A DNA stretch of 64,000 nt, taken from contig JBBMNZ010000026.1 of the NCBI GenBank assembly GCA_037954325.1, forward strand, positions 2,764,501-2,828,500, given 5' to 3'. Below, in pieces: positions 1-10,589 of the stretch. The position numbers and the translations under genes are program-made. Position 1 is the first letter of the stretch. Each line of letters opens with the position of its first letter. Source of the DNA: Fistularia commersonii (taxonomy: Eukaryota; Chordata; Actinopteri; Syngnathiformes; Fistulariidae). The notes beneath the pieces were generated by a model. That model was not told the DNA's origin. It did not search any database and saw nothing but the letters and a program-made list of their open reading frames with translations.

Positions 1-609
1 TCCTCGGAAAAGAAAACACCGGGAGCCGCAATTACTTTTTGACGTCTAAAATAAAGGTACCATTGTATATATTGCTTTTTATTACCTTTACACTTTGTAT
101 AAATAAGTGTGAGGTGTGTTGCTTCTGAAATTTACAAAGTATTACGGAGAAAATTAAATTTTATTTATGTAATGAACTCATTTTGAGCTTTGGGCTGTCA
201 GTGCATATAGCGGAGCCTTGACCTGAATTTTAAAAATAAATCGGGAAAAAAACCCCTGTGTCAGTAAACAATGAAAAATAAATATTTGCAAAATATCTTC
301 ATAAATATTTATTTTACCTGGTTTATGGGACTTCTGCTCCTGAACTTCTGCGCGCAGCATCTGCAAATCAGGACTTTACCGGCTGGCGGGTATACCGGCT
401 TACGCGAGTGTGACGTTTATTTTGAGCGGCGAAAAATGATAAATATAATTGTATTTAATATTTCAAGATCACAATAATCTTCCAACTTAGAACTAAAAGT
501 TAAAAAAAGGAATAAACACAAATGAAATACACTTCAATTAAATATTTATCATTTATTTTCCCAAGCCACTTGGAGTGTAAAGACGAAAGAGCCGCGGGTT
601 GCCGACCCC
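1..609. other. intergenic, nothing recognised
   Basis: AT-rich DNA with no convincing exon, RNA gene or repeat that I can name. Confidence 0.5.
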
Positions 610-1062
610 TGGTCTATATGATGCGTGACGATATGATGATCCGAACAACCCTCCGCCCAGACATCGAGCTACGGTCAACCAAAGACCAGACGATGGTTCT
701 GGTCGAGCTCACCGTGCCGCGGGAGGAGGGTTGTACCAACATCTAGTCCAGGATTGCAGAGACAAGGGCTGGCAGGTGTGGCTGTTCCCCGTGGAGATCC
801 TGCGCGGGGGTTTCCCGGCTAAATCGCCACGGCGTTTACTTTCTGCTCCAGGCCCGGACGAGCGAAGCAAGAAGCCAGCTGGGGGATGAGGCGGAACGTA
901 CCTCAAGTTGGATACGGAGTAGAAGAGAGGAGGAATGCCGGAGGCCAGGGGAAGATGGGAGGGAGGTCTGGACACTCCAACCGGAGGGTGTTGTGGCCGA
1001 GGGCTGAAACACCACCTGGTGACATCTGCTCTTGGCCAAACGTCACAGCGACCCACTGGTGT
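610..1062 (+). mobile_element. LINE fragment, C-terminal part with restriction-like endonuclease motif
   Basis: The frame at 640-745 reads LRPDIELRSTKDQ then MVLVELTVPREE, the PD...E signature of restriction-like endonucleases of R2/NeSL-type LINEs. After a frameshift at about 735 it continues HLVQDCRDKGWQVWLFPVE and GGFPAKS, which I recognise as the next conserved block of a fish LINE ORF end. Several stops follow. It is a dead 5'-truncated copy. Clade assignment is from memory. Confidence 0.55.
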
Positions 1063-1094
1063 GTGCAACAAGTGAGTCTATACGACATGAGAAT

Positions 1095-1227
1095 TACGGG
1101 ATGAAATGTGAATTTGCAAGTGTCTGTATTTGCAAGTGTTATTTGCAGTCCTTATGTCCTCTATTGTAAGTCGCTTTGGATAAAAGCGTCTGCCAAATGT
1201 AATGTAATGTAATGTAATGTAATGAAT
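1095..1227 (+). repeat. retroposon 3' tail ending in (TAATG)n
   Basis: Contains TAAGTCGCTTTGGATAAAAG CGTCTGCC followed by AATGTAATGTAATG, a tail seen on many fish SINEs/LINEs. Related tails occur at 27565-27655 (+) and, in reverse, 16885-16925 and 24866-24960. Confidence 0.6.
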
Positions 1228-1279
1228 GAGAGGGCGAATGGTTCCTTTTCACTACATGATGCACGGCTGAGCGGCTGAA

Positions 1280-1895
1280 TGGTTGCATGTCTCCATCAAT
1301 GTTCTTTTTCTGTGCTTACAGACAACCTGTTTTGCAGACCTTTCTCGCTCCAAAAAGAAAAAAATGTCACCCAATTTCACCCCTTGTTCTTCAGTTTGCA
1401 CGTACTCCATCAGCCATTCCATAAGAGAACCGCATTTCTTTTTGTTCCTAAAAGAAAGTCTGCCTTTTCTCAATCTGCCTTTTCATATAAAGGCGTCAAA
1501 AAATGGAATGGGCTTCCAGACAATTGAAAGAAAATGACTGGTTTTTACACCTTTGCACGGGCGATTGAAGAATGGATTCTGGAGCACCAAACATGCTCAC
1601 ACTAACAATACCAGACGGGTATTTCCCTCAGATGACCAAACTAATAAGATCACAACAATATCACTTTCAACTTGGGTTTTACTTATTTTATTGCCTGTTT
1701 ATATATTGTCTAGTTATTTTATTGCTTGTTTGTATATTTCATATATATATTGTTTATTTGTACAGTTTTATATTTGTCTTCCCAGGACAACAGATGGAAA
1801 TTAGCTATGAGCTAATCTGGTACAAACATCTCTGCCTCTGTGCTTCATGGAATTGTACACTGTCCTAATAAACTTTTTAAACTAAAACTAAACTC
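1280..1895 (+). mobile_element. LINE 3' fragment (CR1/L2/Rex-like reverse transcriptase C-terminus plus 3' UTR)
   Basis: Across frames 1283-1537 the peptide FVPKRKSAFSQSAFSYKG then KKWNGLPDN matches the typical end of CR1/L2/Rex-type ORF2 (basic stretch, FSY.G, WN.LP). A 3' UTR follows and ends CCTAATAAACTTTTTAAACT with an A-rich tail. Confidence 0.6.
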
Positions 1896-2490
1896 AGACT
1901 TTTTTACTTTGATTTGGCGAGTGGACGTATCACATTCACATGTTTCGCCATGATAAGGGGTTAGCATGTTAGCATTAGCGTCACTTAACTCCACCACACT
2001 GTTATTATTGTTACATAGCGTGTACGGGCAGAGCACATGCACAAGTACTGTCAATGCCGTGATTGGCTGCGTAGCGTAATTGCATCGTAGCGTATGATTG
2101 GCTGGACACCTGTCACTCACTGAGTTACACAGCAAAACGATCCAGGAAAAAAGATGCTATGTATCTAATTCATTTGCAAACATCTCTGCCTCTGTTCTTA
2201 ATGTAATTTTACACTGTCCTAATAAACTTTTTAAACTAAAACTAAACTAAAACTTTTTTTACTTTGGTTTGGCGGGTGGACGTATCGCATTCACATGTTT
2301 CACCATGATAAGGGGTTAGCATGTTAGCATTAGCGTCACTTAACTCCGCCACACGCAAGTACTGTCAATGCCGTGATTGGCTGCGTAGCGTAATTGCATC
2401 GTAGCTTATGATTGGCTGGACACCCGTCACTCACTGAGTTACACAGCAAAATGATCCAGAAAAAAAATGCTATATATTTAATTCATTTGC
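1828..2490 (+). repeat. direct duplication, ~350-bp unit, two copies
   Basis: Unit 1 starts at 1828 and unit 2 at about 2178; both read ACATCTCTGCCTCTG and then carry the LINE tail AATAAACTTTTTAAACT, a GGCG(A/G)GTGGACGTATC block, AGCATGTTAGCATTAGCG and GATTGGCTGGACACC. Unit 2 lacks ~50 bp found at about 1998-2042. The LINE tail was copied with its flank, so the duplication came after that insertion. Confidence 0.8.
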
Positions 2491-2559
2491 ATAGGTTTTC
2501 TTGTGCGCTGCAAGTGTGCGAGCAGTGCGCAATTGCACAGTTGCACAGCTTATGGTCTT

Positions 2560-2985
2560 ATGGGCTGATTACTTGTGAACGAGACGGTGAATGGTTTGTT
2601 TTCTCCATGTGATGCATGGATGAATGAGTGAATGCACCTCTTGTTTATATGAAATGGTTTCACATCACTATATGCGGTTTAGATGAGATGGTGAATGATC
2701 CCATGTCTCTGTATGTTGCATGAGAGTGAATGGTTGCATGTCTCTGTTTGACTTGTGATTGTTTATTTGTCTCTAAATGTGTCCCCGTCATGGACCGGCT
2801 CAGGGTGTTTCCTACATCTCCTGACCTGAACAACGGGGCGAAAGGTCGTAGGTCTCGACGACAGGGTAAATGACAGGTTGAGCGATTGTTTGTCTTTATA
2901 ATGCGTCTCTCTCTTGGTTCAGTGACAGCTGAGATAAGCTCCAGCTCCCCCTGTAAGATAGGCGGTATAGATAAAGAATCATAAT
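2560..2985 (+). repeat. tRNA-related SINE, 3' part, with internally expanded ~40-bp units
   Basis: Repeats of GTGAATGGTTGCATGTCTCT TATATG type occupy 2580-2770. Then comes the usual SINE end: ATGGACCGGCTCAGGGTGT, AGTGACAGCTGAGATAAGCT CCAGC and GGCGGTATAGATAAAGAAT. Same family as 8326, 60520 and 62965. Confidence 0.6.
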
Positions 2986-2989
2986 AAAT

Positions 2990-3380
2990 ATAATTCATGA
3001 AGCGTGTTCCATGTAAGAGCTGTACAAACAAAAACCTGCGAACGGCTCGCAGGCTTCGGCCTCCGGCCTCCGGCAACCACCATAAAAGGGCGTTACAGTA
3101 ACTCCATGAACCCGAACTCCACGGCAGAACCTCACAGAATTTGACAACGGGGAAAGGGAACGTCTCACTGAGGCGGAAAGAAAATAAAAAGTCACATGGA
3201 AAGTGTGCAGACCTGAGGGACCCGCTTAGCGCTTCACACCAAACATACACACTTCTTGAATGGAGAACAGGTGGGAGCAATCAGGGGGTTGAAGAGGGGG
3301 ATGGGAGAAGGGCAGGTGCAGACAATTCACACAATTACATCCATGTCACCCAATCGTGACTCCGCAAACGCTCGGAAATC
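2990..3380. other. intergenic, nothing recognised
   Basis: No exon, RNA gene or named repeat seen; a short GGCCTCCGGCCTCCGGC duplication lies near 3060. Confidence 0.4.
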
Positions 3381-3382
3381 GG

Positions 3383-3383
<1 letters not shown>

Positions 3384-3426
<43 letters not shown>

Positions 3427-3629
3427 CCGGGTCTGAGCTTAGCAATGATGTGAATAAAAAAAAATCTTCACATTTTATCAGAATCAGAATAAACTTTCCC
3501 AGAGAGGCAATGGGGGGGGGGGGGGGGGCACATGGGGTAGCAGCATCAAATTGTGAACATCAAAAAATAAAATAAAAAAGTTAAAAAAAAAAAAAATTAA
3601 AAGAAATAAAAAAAGAAAAAAAAATATTA

Positions 3630-3676
<47 letters not shown>

Positions 3677-3860
3677 GTAATTTTTTTGTTTAATAAAACA
3701 TAATAAATATAATAAATACAAATATAATAATTAATATAATAAAAAATATTATATATAATTTTTTTTCTATATATATATACACATACACACATATATACTT
3801 ACATATATATATATACTTGAAAAAATAATTAAAAATTTAAATTTAATTTTAAGTTAAAGT
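3384..3860. repeat. low-complexity block: (TG)n, poly-G, poly-A, (TA)n
   Basis: (TG)n at 3384-3422, a G run at 3511-3529, A-rich DNA from 3565 and (AT)n at 3633-3671. ATCAGAATCAGAATAAACTT at 3478 resembles a retroposon tail. Confidence 0.9.
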
Positions 3861-3928
3861 TAATACATTTTAAAATTTAACATAACAAAATATATAAATA
3901 TGTATACATATATATACACCGCTCCAAA

Positions 3929-4250
3929 CACTGCTCCAAAAATTAAAAGGAACACAAAAATAACACATCCTAAATCTGAATGAATGAAATATTCTATTCT
4001 TAATTCTTTATTCTTTACATAGTTGAATGTGGTGACAACAAAATCACACAAGAATAATCAATGGAAATCAATTTTATGAACCCATGGAGGTTTGTAGTTG
4101 GAGTCACGCTCAAAATGAAAGTGGAAAAACACACCAACATGTCCTTGAAACAATTCAAAATGAATCTGAGTTGCTTCCTAAGTGGACAGTTTGATGTCAC
4201 ACAAGTGTGATTGACTTGGAGTTACATTGTGTTGTTTAATTGTTCCCATG
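3929..4250 (-). mobile_element. Tc1-type MITE (deletion derivative), reverse orientation
   Basis: Begins ACTGCTCCAAAAATT and continues through CATCCTAAATCTGAATGAA, TACATAGTTGAATGTG and CCATGGAGGTTTG to TCACACAAGTGTGATTGACT, ending TTGTTCCC. This is both ends of a well-known fish Tc1 element joined without the transposase. Sister copies: 12190, 21099, 21462, 44936, 45341. Confidence 0.75.
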
Positions 4251-5405
4251 CAAAATAAATTACTGTCCTGTATTTTACCATTTAGATCAGAAATGTCACT
4301 TCCGATAGAGACCCGACCAAGATAGCGGCCATGTAAAAAAAAAAAGTGACATTGAAACATGTGCTAGATGCACGAATGATCAATAATGACATAAAAACAT
4401 GCATACGTGCACAAAATCAATCAGATTTCAAGCTGAGTGGTCATAAGGGGGAAATCATTTCTTTTGCAGGGCACCTGGAGCCAGAAGATTCTGCAGGTTC
4501 TCACCTCAACGTCAACTCGACCTTCTTTTTATGGCCTTTGTGTTAGAGTGTGCAGAGAGTTTGACAAAGCAGTTATTTTCAATTATTTCAATAGGAGAAC
4601 GTTGAATGAATTGATTAATTAAGTGAAATGAATATATCTCCACCAAGTTAAGTAGATAGATCATATAAATGAATAAATTCTTGCTTGCTTTTCACGTGTT
4701 ATTCCCATCTTTTCATGTTCTCAGCGTTAATTCATCAGATTGGGTATTTTAAAACGAACCACGGTATCATTAGACAGCTATTAAACTTTAAATAGGTTAA
4801 AAAACAAATCCTGTAATTACAGCTTTATAATGCAATTAAGAAAAAAAAAAAAAACCTCAACTGAAAACAGCAGTTAACGCCATTTTATCCCCGCTAATAG
4901 CAATAAAAAGAGGCAGTTACTGACACGCCACCGAGCGCGGCGTTGTTTGTCTAGCCGTAAGAAGGTCGAAGACGGTCGAAGGTAAGATATTTTGTTGTAC
5001 ATGAAGGAGCCGCGACGCCGGACTCGACTCGACGCCGTTTGGTGCCGCTTGTTTACGGGCGCAGAAACACAACAACCCCCGCTGCTGGGACCGGACTGAA
5101 CCGGAGGTCCGGGGCGAGTAAACAGGTCTGGGGAGCTTACAAGCCTCTTACCTTAAACATGTCACTTTTTCCAGCGGGCCTCCCAGGGAGACCCACCCCG
5201 CTTCAGAGGGAGGTAAACAAACCGCAGAATGTGGTCTGCATTTAAAACGCAGATGATCGACTTTATAATAAATATTTGTTAGCGCCGATGAATCATTTCC
5301 CCCGTCTTTTTTTTTTTCCTCAAACAGCAAAGCGCGGCCTCGATCGCAGGTTCCTCCACCTTTTGCCGCCGACGTCTTTTTACACCGCTTGTTTGTTTGG
5401 GTCGT

Positions 5406-5443
<38 letters not shown>

Positions 5444-5699
5444 TCGGAGCGGCGCGAGCTTCCTGTTAACATTGGAAGCGGCGCTCCCCCTTTTCCAGAA
5501 AAATTACAGCTTCCCGGGCCAAACCTGCCGAACAGACGGCGGCCTTGTCCGCGCCGTCGGCCCCGTTCCAATATTGTCTACGCAAGAATCTCGAAGCAAA
5601 ATATCGAACCGAGTTACTTTTAGGCGAAGACCAATTTTAGGATGATTCCGTCGTAATCAGAAACGTAGATTTGCACTCACAAGTCCATTTATACCAGGA
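4251..5699. other. intergenic; CpG-rich patch 4930-5620, otherwise unassigned
   Basis: 4251-4930 is AT-rich with no recognised element. From 4930 the DNA is rich in CG (GCGACGCCGGACTCGACTCG near 5010) and holds a (TG)n tract at 5405-5440. No exon with good splice sites and homology was found, so the CpG-rich patch is left unexplained. Confidence 0.4.
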
Positions 5700-6410
5700 C
5701 TAGGATATACTTTATTGATCCCCATGCAGCGCAACGATTGCAGTATCAATAAATACTGGTGTAAATATAGATAGAGACAACTAAGAGATAGCAAAAAGAC
5801 AATTGCAGCAGAGAGAACGACAACAAGGTGAGTGACTGAATGGAAAAAATGATAACAACAACAGCGAGGGGGAGAATCGACGACCAAAGCAAGGATAAGA
5901 ACAGAAACAGAGTAAGAATGACAATGACCGTATTTTCCATATTTTTCCCACGCTTTGAACCCTGCAGATTATATATTGCGATGCTAATTTATGGATTTGT
6001 CTTTGCAGGAAGTGCAAAGACGAGACAGGCGCAAGAGCTCAATGCAAAGAAGAAGAAGAAGATGCATGTTTTTGACGCACTTAACATGACACACAAAATA
6101 TTTTTCAACAACAACTACTTTTTCTGGGGCTCTTTAACTCTGATCAGCCATGTTGGATACAATTAAGGTATGTAAATAAACATTTATAAAATCTTTCTGT
6201 GTGAAAATCTCATTTCACACTGTGGATATCTGTGGCTTATAATCCGTCTCAGCTGATATATGTAATTTTTTTTTATTTATTTTTTTTATTCAGTGGGTGC
6301 GGCTTATATCTCAATGCGCCCTATAGTCCAGAAAATACGGTAAAAATAAACAGGACGGAATTGGAGCGACACCAACAAGGATAAAAATAGACAACGTAGT
6401 TAGACACGCG
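5700..6410 (-). mobile_element. LINE/retroposon 3' region, interrupted by a MITE
   Basis: On the + strand reads TATACTTTATTGATCCCC, i.e. the reverse of a GGGGATCAATAAAGTATA tail, then the typical internal sequence GATAGCAAAAAGACAATTG. It breaks at 5926 and resumes at 6343 (AACAGGACGGAATTGG, AAAATAGACAACGTAGTT). Same family as 28817, 45956, 46297, 48640, 49050, 55109 and 59890. Confidence 0.6.
5927..6342. mobile_element. pogo-type MITE (ACCGTATTTTCC...GGAAAATACGGT termini)
   Basis: Termini ACCGTATTTTCCATATTTTT and TAGTCCAGAAAATACGGT are imperfect inverted repeats. Internal CTTTGAACCCTGCAG and TGCGGCTTATATCTCAATGC are diagnostic of this family. Inserted into the retroposon at 5700-6410. Other copies: 31634, 31915, 50072, 59483. 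Confidence 0.75.
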
Positions 6411-7264
6411 TGAATGAGCGAGGTAGTGATTATTGATTAGATTATGATCATTTTCTACAGTGCTTATCCTGCAGACCGTCCCTGCTGCTCTGCCTCGCCT
6501 ATTTTATTGTTATAAAAAAACATCTTATTATGCAGAAAAGAGCCGTTACATCGCAGATATGTAGCCACAATAAATGCTGTTGCTGGAGAAACAACAAGTC
6601 TCCTTTTACTGCAGCTACAACTGCGACACAAATAAACAAGGGACAATAATACCCTCACAAAATTGCAATATTATTTAGGAAAATGGGAAACATCTTGGTC
6701 ACCCAAAATTTGGATTATTTATACACAAAATCCATCCTCCTTTCTTTCCTTAGAAAAGAGTTTAATTACTCTGTCATAAAGATTATTTGTGCACTTCAGT
6801 TCCATCAAGAAGTCCTTTTCTTTCGCCATCAAAAAGTCAAAAGTCGAGCCTGCCGTGCCGTATTTCTGGCATAAGTTTTAATTCTCCTGAAGCAGTGGAC
6901 ACAAGGACGCCGTGAAAGCTACGAAAGCTGTAAAAGGAAGCAGACAAACCATTTGGAATTATTCATAAAGCATTCATGGGCAAACTAGTATTAAAATCAG
7001 TCTGCGATTCAGTTATTTTTTTAGGCCAGCAGAGAAGGCCCTGCAGGCCCTGGCGGCCCATCACTGCGTCCACAAGAGGGCGCTACAGAGGTCTGAGTTC
7101 TTACACAATAAGAATGCACGCAGAGGACAGATATATCTATCGTTGAGCATTAACTCACACCGTTAAAAATTTTGATTACTTATATTTTCCAGAACTTTGC
7201 ATGGGCCTGATTTTAAATCTGAATATTTGTAACCCGACTCCCTCTGCCGCAAAAAAAATGATGT
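6411..7264. other. intergenic, nothing recognised
   Basis: No supported gene or nameable repeat seen. The block CACAAGAGGGCGCTACAGAG at 7071 is a short GC-rich patch only. Confidence 0.4.
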
Positions 7265-7420
7265 ATGGATGAGTGAGGTTGGGACTCGAACCACCGACCT
7301 CAACACTGGAGAAGCTGGCTTACTTACTTACGCTAGATACGTCATCCTTCGCTGACGACGGCTCGAGAAATGCATCACGAGTTCGAACGCAAAAGCCGTT
7401 CCGCCTCCTCTCGCCCGCTC
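7265..7420 (-). repeat. tRNA-derived SINE head fragment
   Basis: GGGACTCGAACCACCGACCT is the reverse complement of a Pol III B-box-like GGTCGGTGGTTCGAGTCCC. Only the tRNA-like head is clear. Comparable heads: 26430, 29810, 31150, 35025, 35222. Confidence 0.45.
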
Positions 7421-8325
7421 CCTCCGGCCGCCGCTCGCATAGAGGCCGAATTGTCATCTTGGACGGCGGCTGCGCGGCTCTGATTGTGAACGTAAAGCCA
7501 ACGAAATTAGTAGAGGTAAACAGACGCCAGGCGGTGCTGCGAGTTGTCAAACAGCTCCATATATGATTGAGGACAACCTTGAGCTGGAACGTAAACATCG
7601 CAGCTGGCACCGGGCCCCTTCACACGGAGCCATGTCGAGGCAGCAGCTGGGCCGAGATGGCGGCGGAGGGGGAAGGGGAGGTGTTGTTTTATGGTTTGGC
7701 AGAAATATTGGAAATGGTACCTGTATAGGGGTTCCTAAAAAAAAGGGGGGGGGTGTCTGGATTTTCCTCTGATTGGATGAAGAAATGTCTTTATGTGTCC
7801 TCGGGGTTGTGAAGATCTGGAGACGGCGAAGGAAAATCTATGAATCTATCAGTTTTCGCCTCGCTGGCGCGAGTCATGTGTCAAGTCGGACCTCCGAGCT
7901 GCATGTGGGGGCGCAGTAAAAGCACCGGCTTGGAGAAGTTATGAAATAAGAGCTGGAGGATGAAATCAGAGTCAGGTTGTTCAGGGTAGGTTTGATGCTG
8001 GAGTCGGAGCCAAAGTTCACTCCTTCAGAATCAGAATCAGAAAAAATGTATTTGTCCCTGAGGGGCAATTGTTTATAGCAGGGAAGATGGGACCGGTGGA
8101 TGGCTGAGTATTCTATAGTATACGGGGTGAGTTGATAATGCTAGTTGCGTTAGCTCAGGCGGCTAACGAAGTGTTTGTTACGGTTAGCTTATTGTAAGTC
8201 CGAAAAATGTTGTCGCGGGCAAGGGGAGACGCCTGAGAGGAGGAGGAGATAAGGAAAGTGTAAAGGGGATATATTTAAAAAAATCTAGACAAACGAAGCT
8301 CAAATCACTTCTGCGATGTTCTGCC
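7421..8325. other. intergenic, nothing recognised apart from a short retroposon tail
   Basis: CAGAATCAGAATCAGAAAAA followed by TTTGTCCCTGAGGGGCAATTG at 8025-8075 resembles a fish retroposon tail. The rest, including a GC-rich purine stretch at 7640-7680, has no assignment. Confidence 0.4.
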
Positions 8326-8450
8326 GGCCGGTTCAGGGTGAACTCCGTCTCTCGCCCAATCAGAAATGGGGAAAAGCTCCAGCCTTCAGCGACCTTGACC
8401 TCAGGATAAGCGGAATAGATAATGAATGAATAAATAGATGAAGAAATAAA
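8326..8450 (+). repeat. tRNA-related SINE, 3' end
   Basis: GTTCAGGGTGAACTCCGTCT, CTCGCCCAATCAG, GGGGAAAAGCTCCAGCC and GGATAAGCGGAATAGATAAT GAATGAATAAATAG form the standard end of this SINE. Confidence 0.65.
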
Positions 8451-8699
8451 AGCCAAAATGGCCAAGCGAAGTAAATACCTCCTTCCTCGGGCATCGGGTT
8501 CATGGTGAATTCTTGTCGAGGTCTTGTCGAATTCTCCACGACAAGAAGATTTCAAAAAGAAATACCGTTATTTTACAACTACAAGTTCCGTTGAGCCGCA
8601 GGGGTTGTCGGGTGGGTACATGTATGCTCCTGACCAAGTACCCAAACATCAATACACCCACGCATCTTCCACCGTTGGTTCGCCACATGGTCCAGCTCT

Positions 8700-8985
8700 A
8701 CTGGTTGAATCTCAAGGTGTCCAAAGACATCTCTCCAGCGTGTCCCGGGTCTTCCTCACCGTCTCCTCCCAGGTGCCCGGAATACCTCCCGCCTCGGCTG
8801 AGGAGTGGCTACTCCACCACGAGCTCCTCCCGGATAACCAAACTTCTCACCTTATCTCTAAGGGAGAGTCTGGCTACCCTGCGGAGAAAACTCATTTCGG
8901 CCGCTTACGTCCACAATCTTGTTCTCGACCATCGGAGGGTTGGAACGTAGATCGACCCAGCAGGGTCACGCGTCTTCCCCGACCC
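8700..8985 (-). mobile_element. LINE reverse-transcriptase C-terminal fragment
   Basis: On the minus strand the peptide AAEMSFLRRVARLSLRDKVR then SLVIREE is the end of a common fish LINE ORF (consensus in memory: AAEMSFLRRVAGVSLRDRVR). Stops and frame changes show it is dead. Confidence 0.65.
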
Positions 8986-10097
8986 GGAGTGGCCACTCTC
9001 CGATTTGGTGGCACTGGAGAACCTAAACAATCCACAGAAATCTCAGCTTTAGCCCAAAGTTAGCCCAAAGTTAGCCCAAGAATTAGCGTCTAACTTTGAG
9101 TTGACGCGCTGATATCTGGAGAAAAAGGGCTTCTACGACGCCCCCCGAACAAATGTTTACACTCTATTTATCTATTTATCTTCCCCACCATCCACGCCGC
9201 GACGTAATGACCGGAACGTCACGTGGCCTTTTAATCACCGAGCCATCCGTAACGGTTCTTCTTTTCCCTTTTTTTTTTTTTCCGGAATGATGAAGAGACA
9301 GAAAAAAGGGGAGAGGACGTTCTCACTTAATTGGAATCCGGAGTGCATTTGTTTTCAATAAAGAGGTGTGCTTTGTTTGCGTTCTCGCCCCCTCTCCCTC
9401 CTTTCCTCTCCGTGCACGTTCAAAATGGCTCGGCGGACGAGCGACGGAGGGTCGACGTTTTTCCTCCGGAGGAAGGCGTTTCTCTCGCGTAGACCCGCCA
9501 ATGTGTCCGAGATAGAGGTGGAATTTCATCGCCGGGCTCGGGAGGAGACTCGGCTCCCGGACCGGCTCTCGGGCTCCGAACTGTAATCCACCTGCAAATC
9601 ATAAATAAGTGCACGCACTCGTCAAGATTTTTCCGCTTTTTTCCCTTCCCGTGGCCACCAGCCAGCCACCATGCAGCCTCCGGGGGCGTAAAGGGCCCCG
9701 CCAGGGGTCAGGGAAGGTGATTGTTTAATGAAGTCATCCCGGGACGCGTGCCCAATTCCTCCAGCTCCCAACGTGAATACTTCATCTCCTTTTCCTCATT
9801 AAGGAATCCATGTGGACCTGGAAGAGGACGAGATAAGTTTGGCTGATCAAAGAAAACGGCAATCAGGGTCCGAGGCGTCGTGACGGCAACCGGGGAGGGA
9901 GCGTGTTGGCGTTCACGTTGGCTGGCGGCGATCTGGGAGACGGCGACGATCCGGTTCGTTCTACAGAACCTGTGGAGGTTCTTGGCGGATGAGAACGGGA
10001 GAAGGTTCTCGGATGAAGGGTGGGAGAAATCCAAGTCCGGTCGCCGCGACAAGATGATTTTAACGAGAAATCCTACATCGTCATAATAAAAGTAAAG
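8986..10097. other. intergenic, nothing recognised
   Basis: A short tandem TTAGCCCAAAG (about three units, 9047-9080) is present. A 53-codon frame starting AAAATGG at 9424 looks Arg-rich and has no recognised similarity or splice context. Rest unassigned. Confidence 0.4.
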
Positions 10098-10105
10098 GTT
10101 TACAC

Positions 10106-10581
10106 CGGGGGCGGGCGAACTTTTTGGCTCAGGGGCCGCATTGACTTCTAAAATTTGACAGGTGGGCCGGGTCAGCGCAAGATAAAATACATTTAAAAAA
10201 AGAAAAAAACGCATTTGTTAACAGTACATTTTGGACTCATCTTGCATTTGCTTTGACCAGCTTGGTTTTGAAGGTTCTGATATTTGCTTGCATTTCATGC
10301 CCTGACCATTTTCTTCCCTTGTAGCTTCACGTGCAGCTCATTCCTGTGTCAGCATGTCCACAGTAAAGGCTAAATCACAAAGTCAATCTGTGTCATCCAG
10401 CTCAGGGAAATTCTCAAGCAGCTCCAAAAATCAAATAATCTCCTGTTTGAGCTGCCACATTCATTGATCCAATCATTCAATCATTCGCATCAAGTATGAA
10501 TTCTGTACCAATCTTTGCGGGCCGGATTAAAAAGACCTACGGGCCGGATGTGGCCCGCGGGCCGTAGTTTGCCCACCCCTG
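10106..10581. mobile_element. hAT-type non-autonomous DNA transposon with 8-bp target duplication
   Basis: Flanked by perfect GTTTACAC at 10098-10105 and 10582-10589, the 8-bp length expected of hAT elements. Termini CGGGGGCGGGCGAACT and (reverse) CAGGGGTGGGCAAACT agree at 13 of 16. Subterminal GGCCGCA / TGGCCCGCGGGCCGTAG is typical of the family. No transposase frame; 476 bp. Confidence 0.85.
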
Positions 10582-10589
10582 GTTTACAC

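Noticed and set aside
7265..7345. Functional tRNA genes at B-box-like sites (7270, 26465, 29830, 31165, 35033, 35228)
   Set aside because: Only the B-box region resembles tRNA; no complete cloverleaf or anticodon arm, and SINE sequence is attached.
9424..9586. 53-codon frame with AAAATGG start
   Set aside because: No similarity, domain or splice context recognised; Arg-rich composition follows from CpG-rich DNA.
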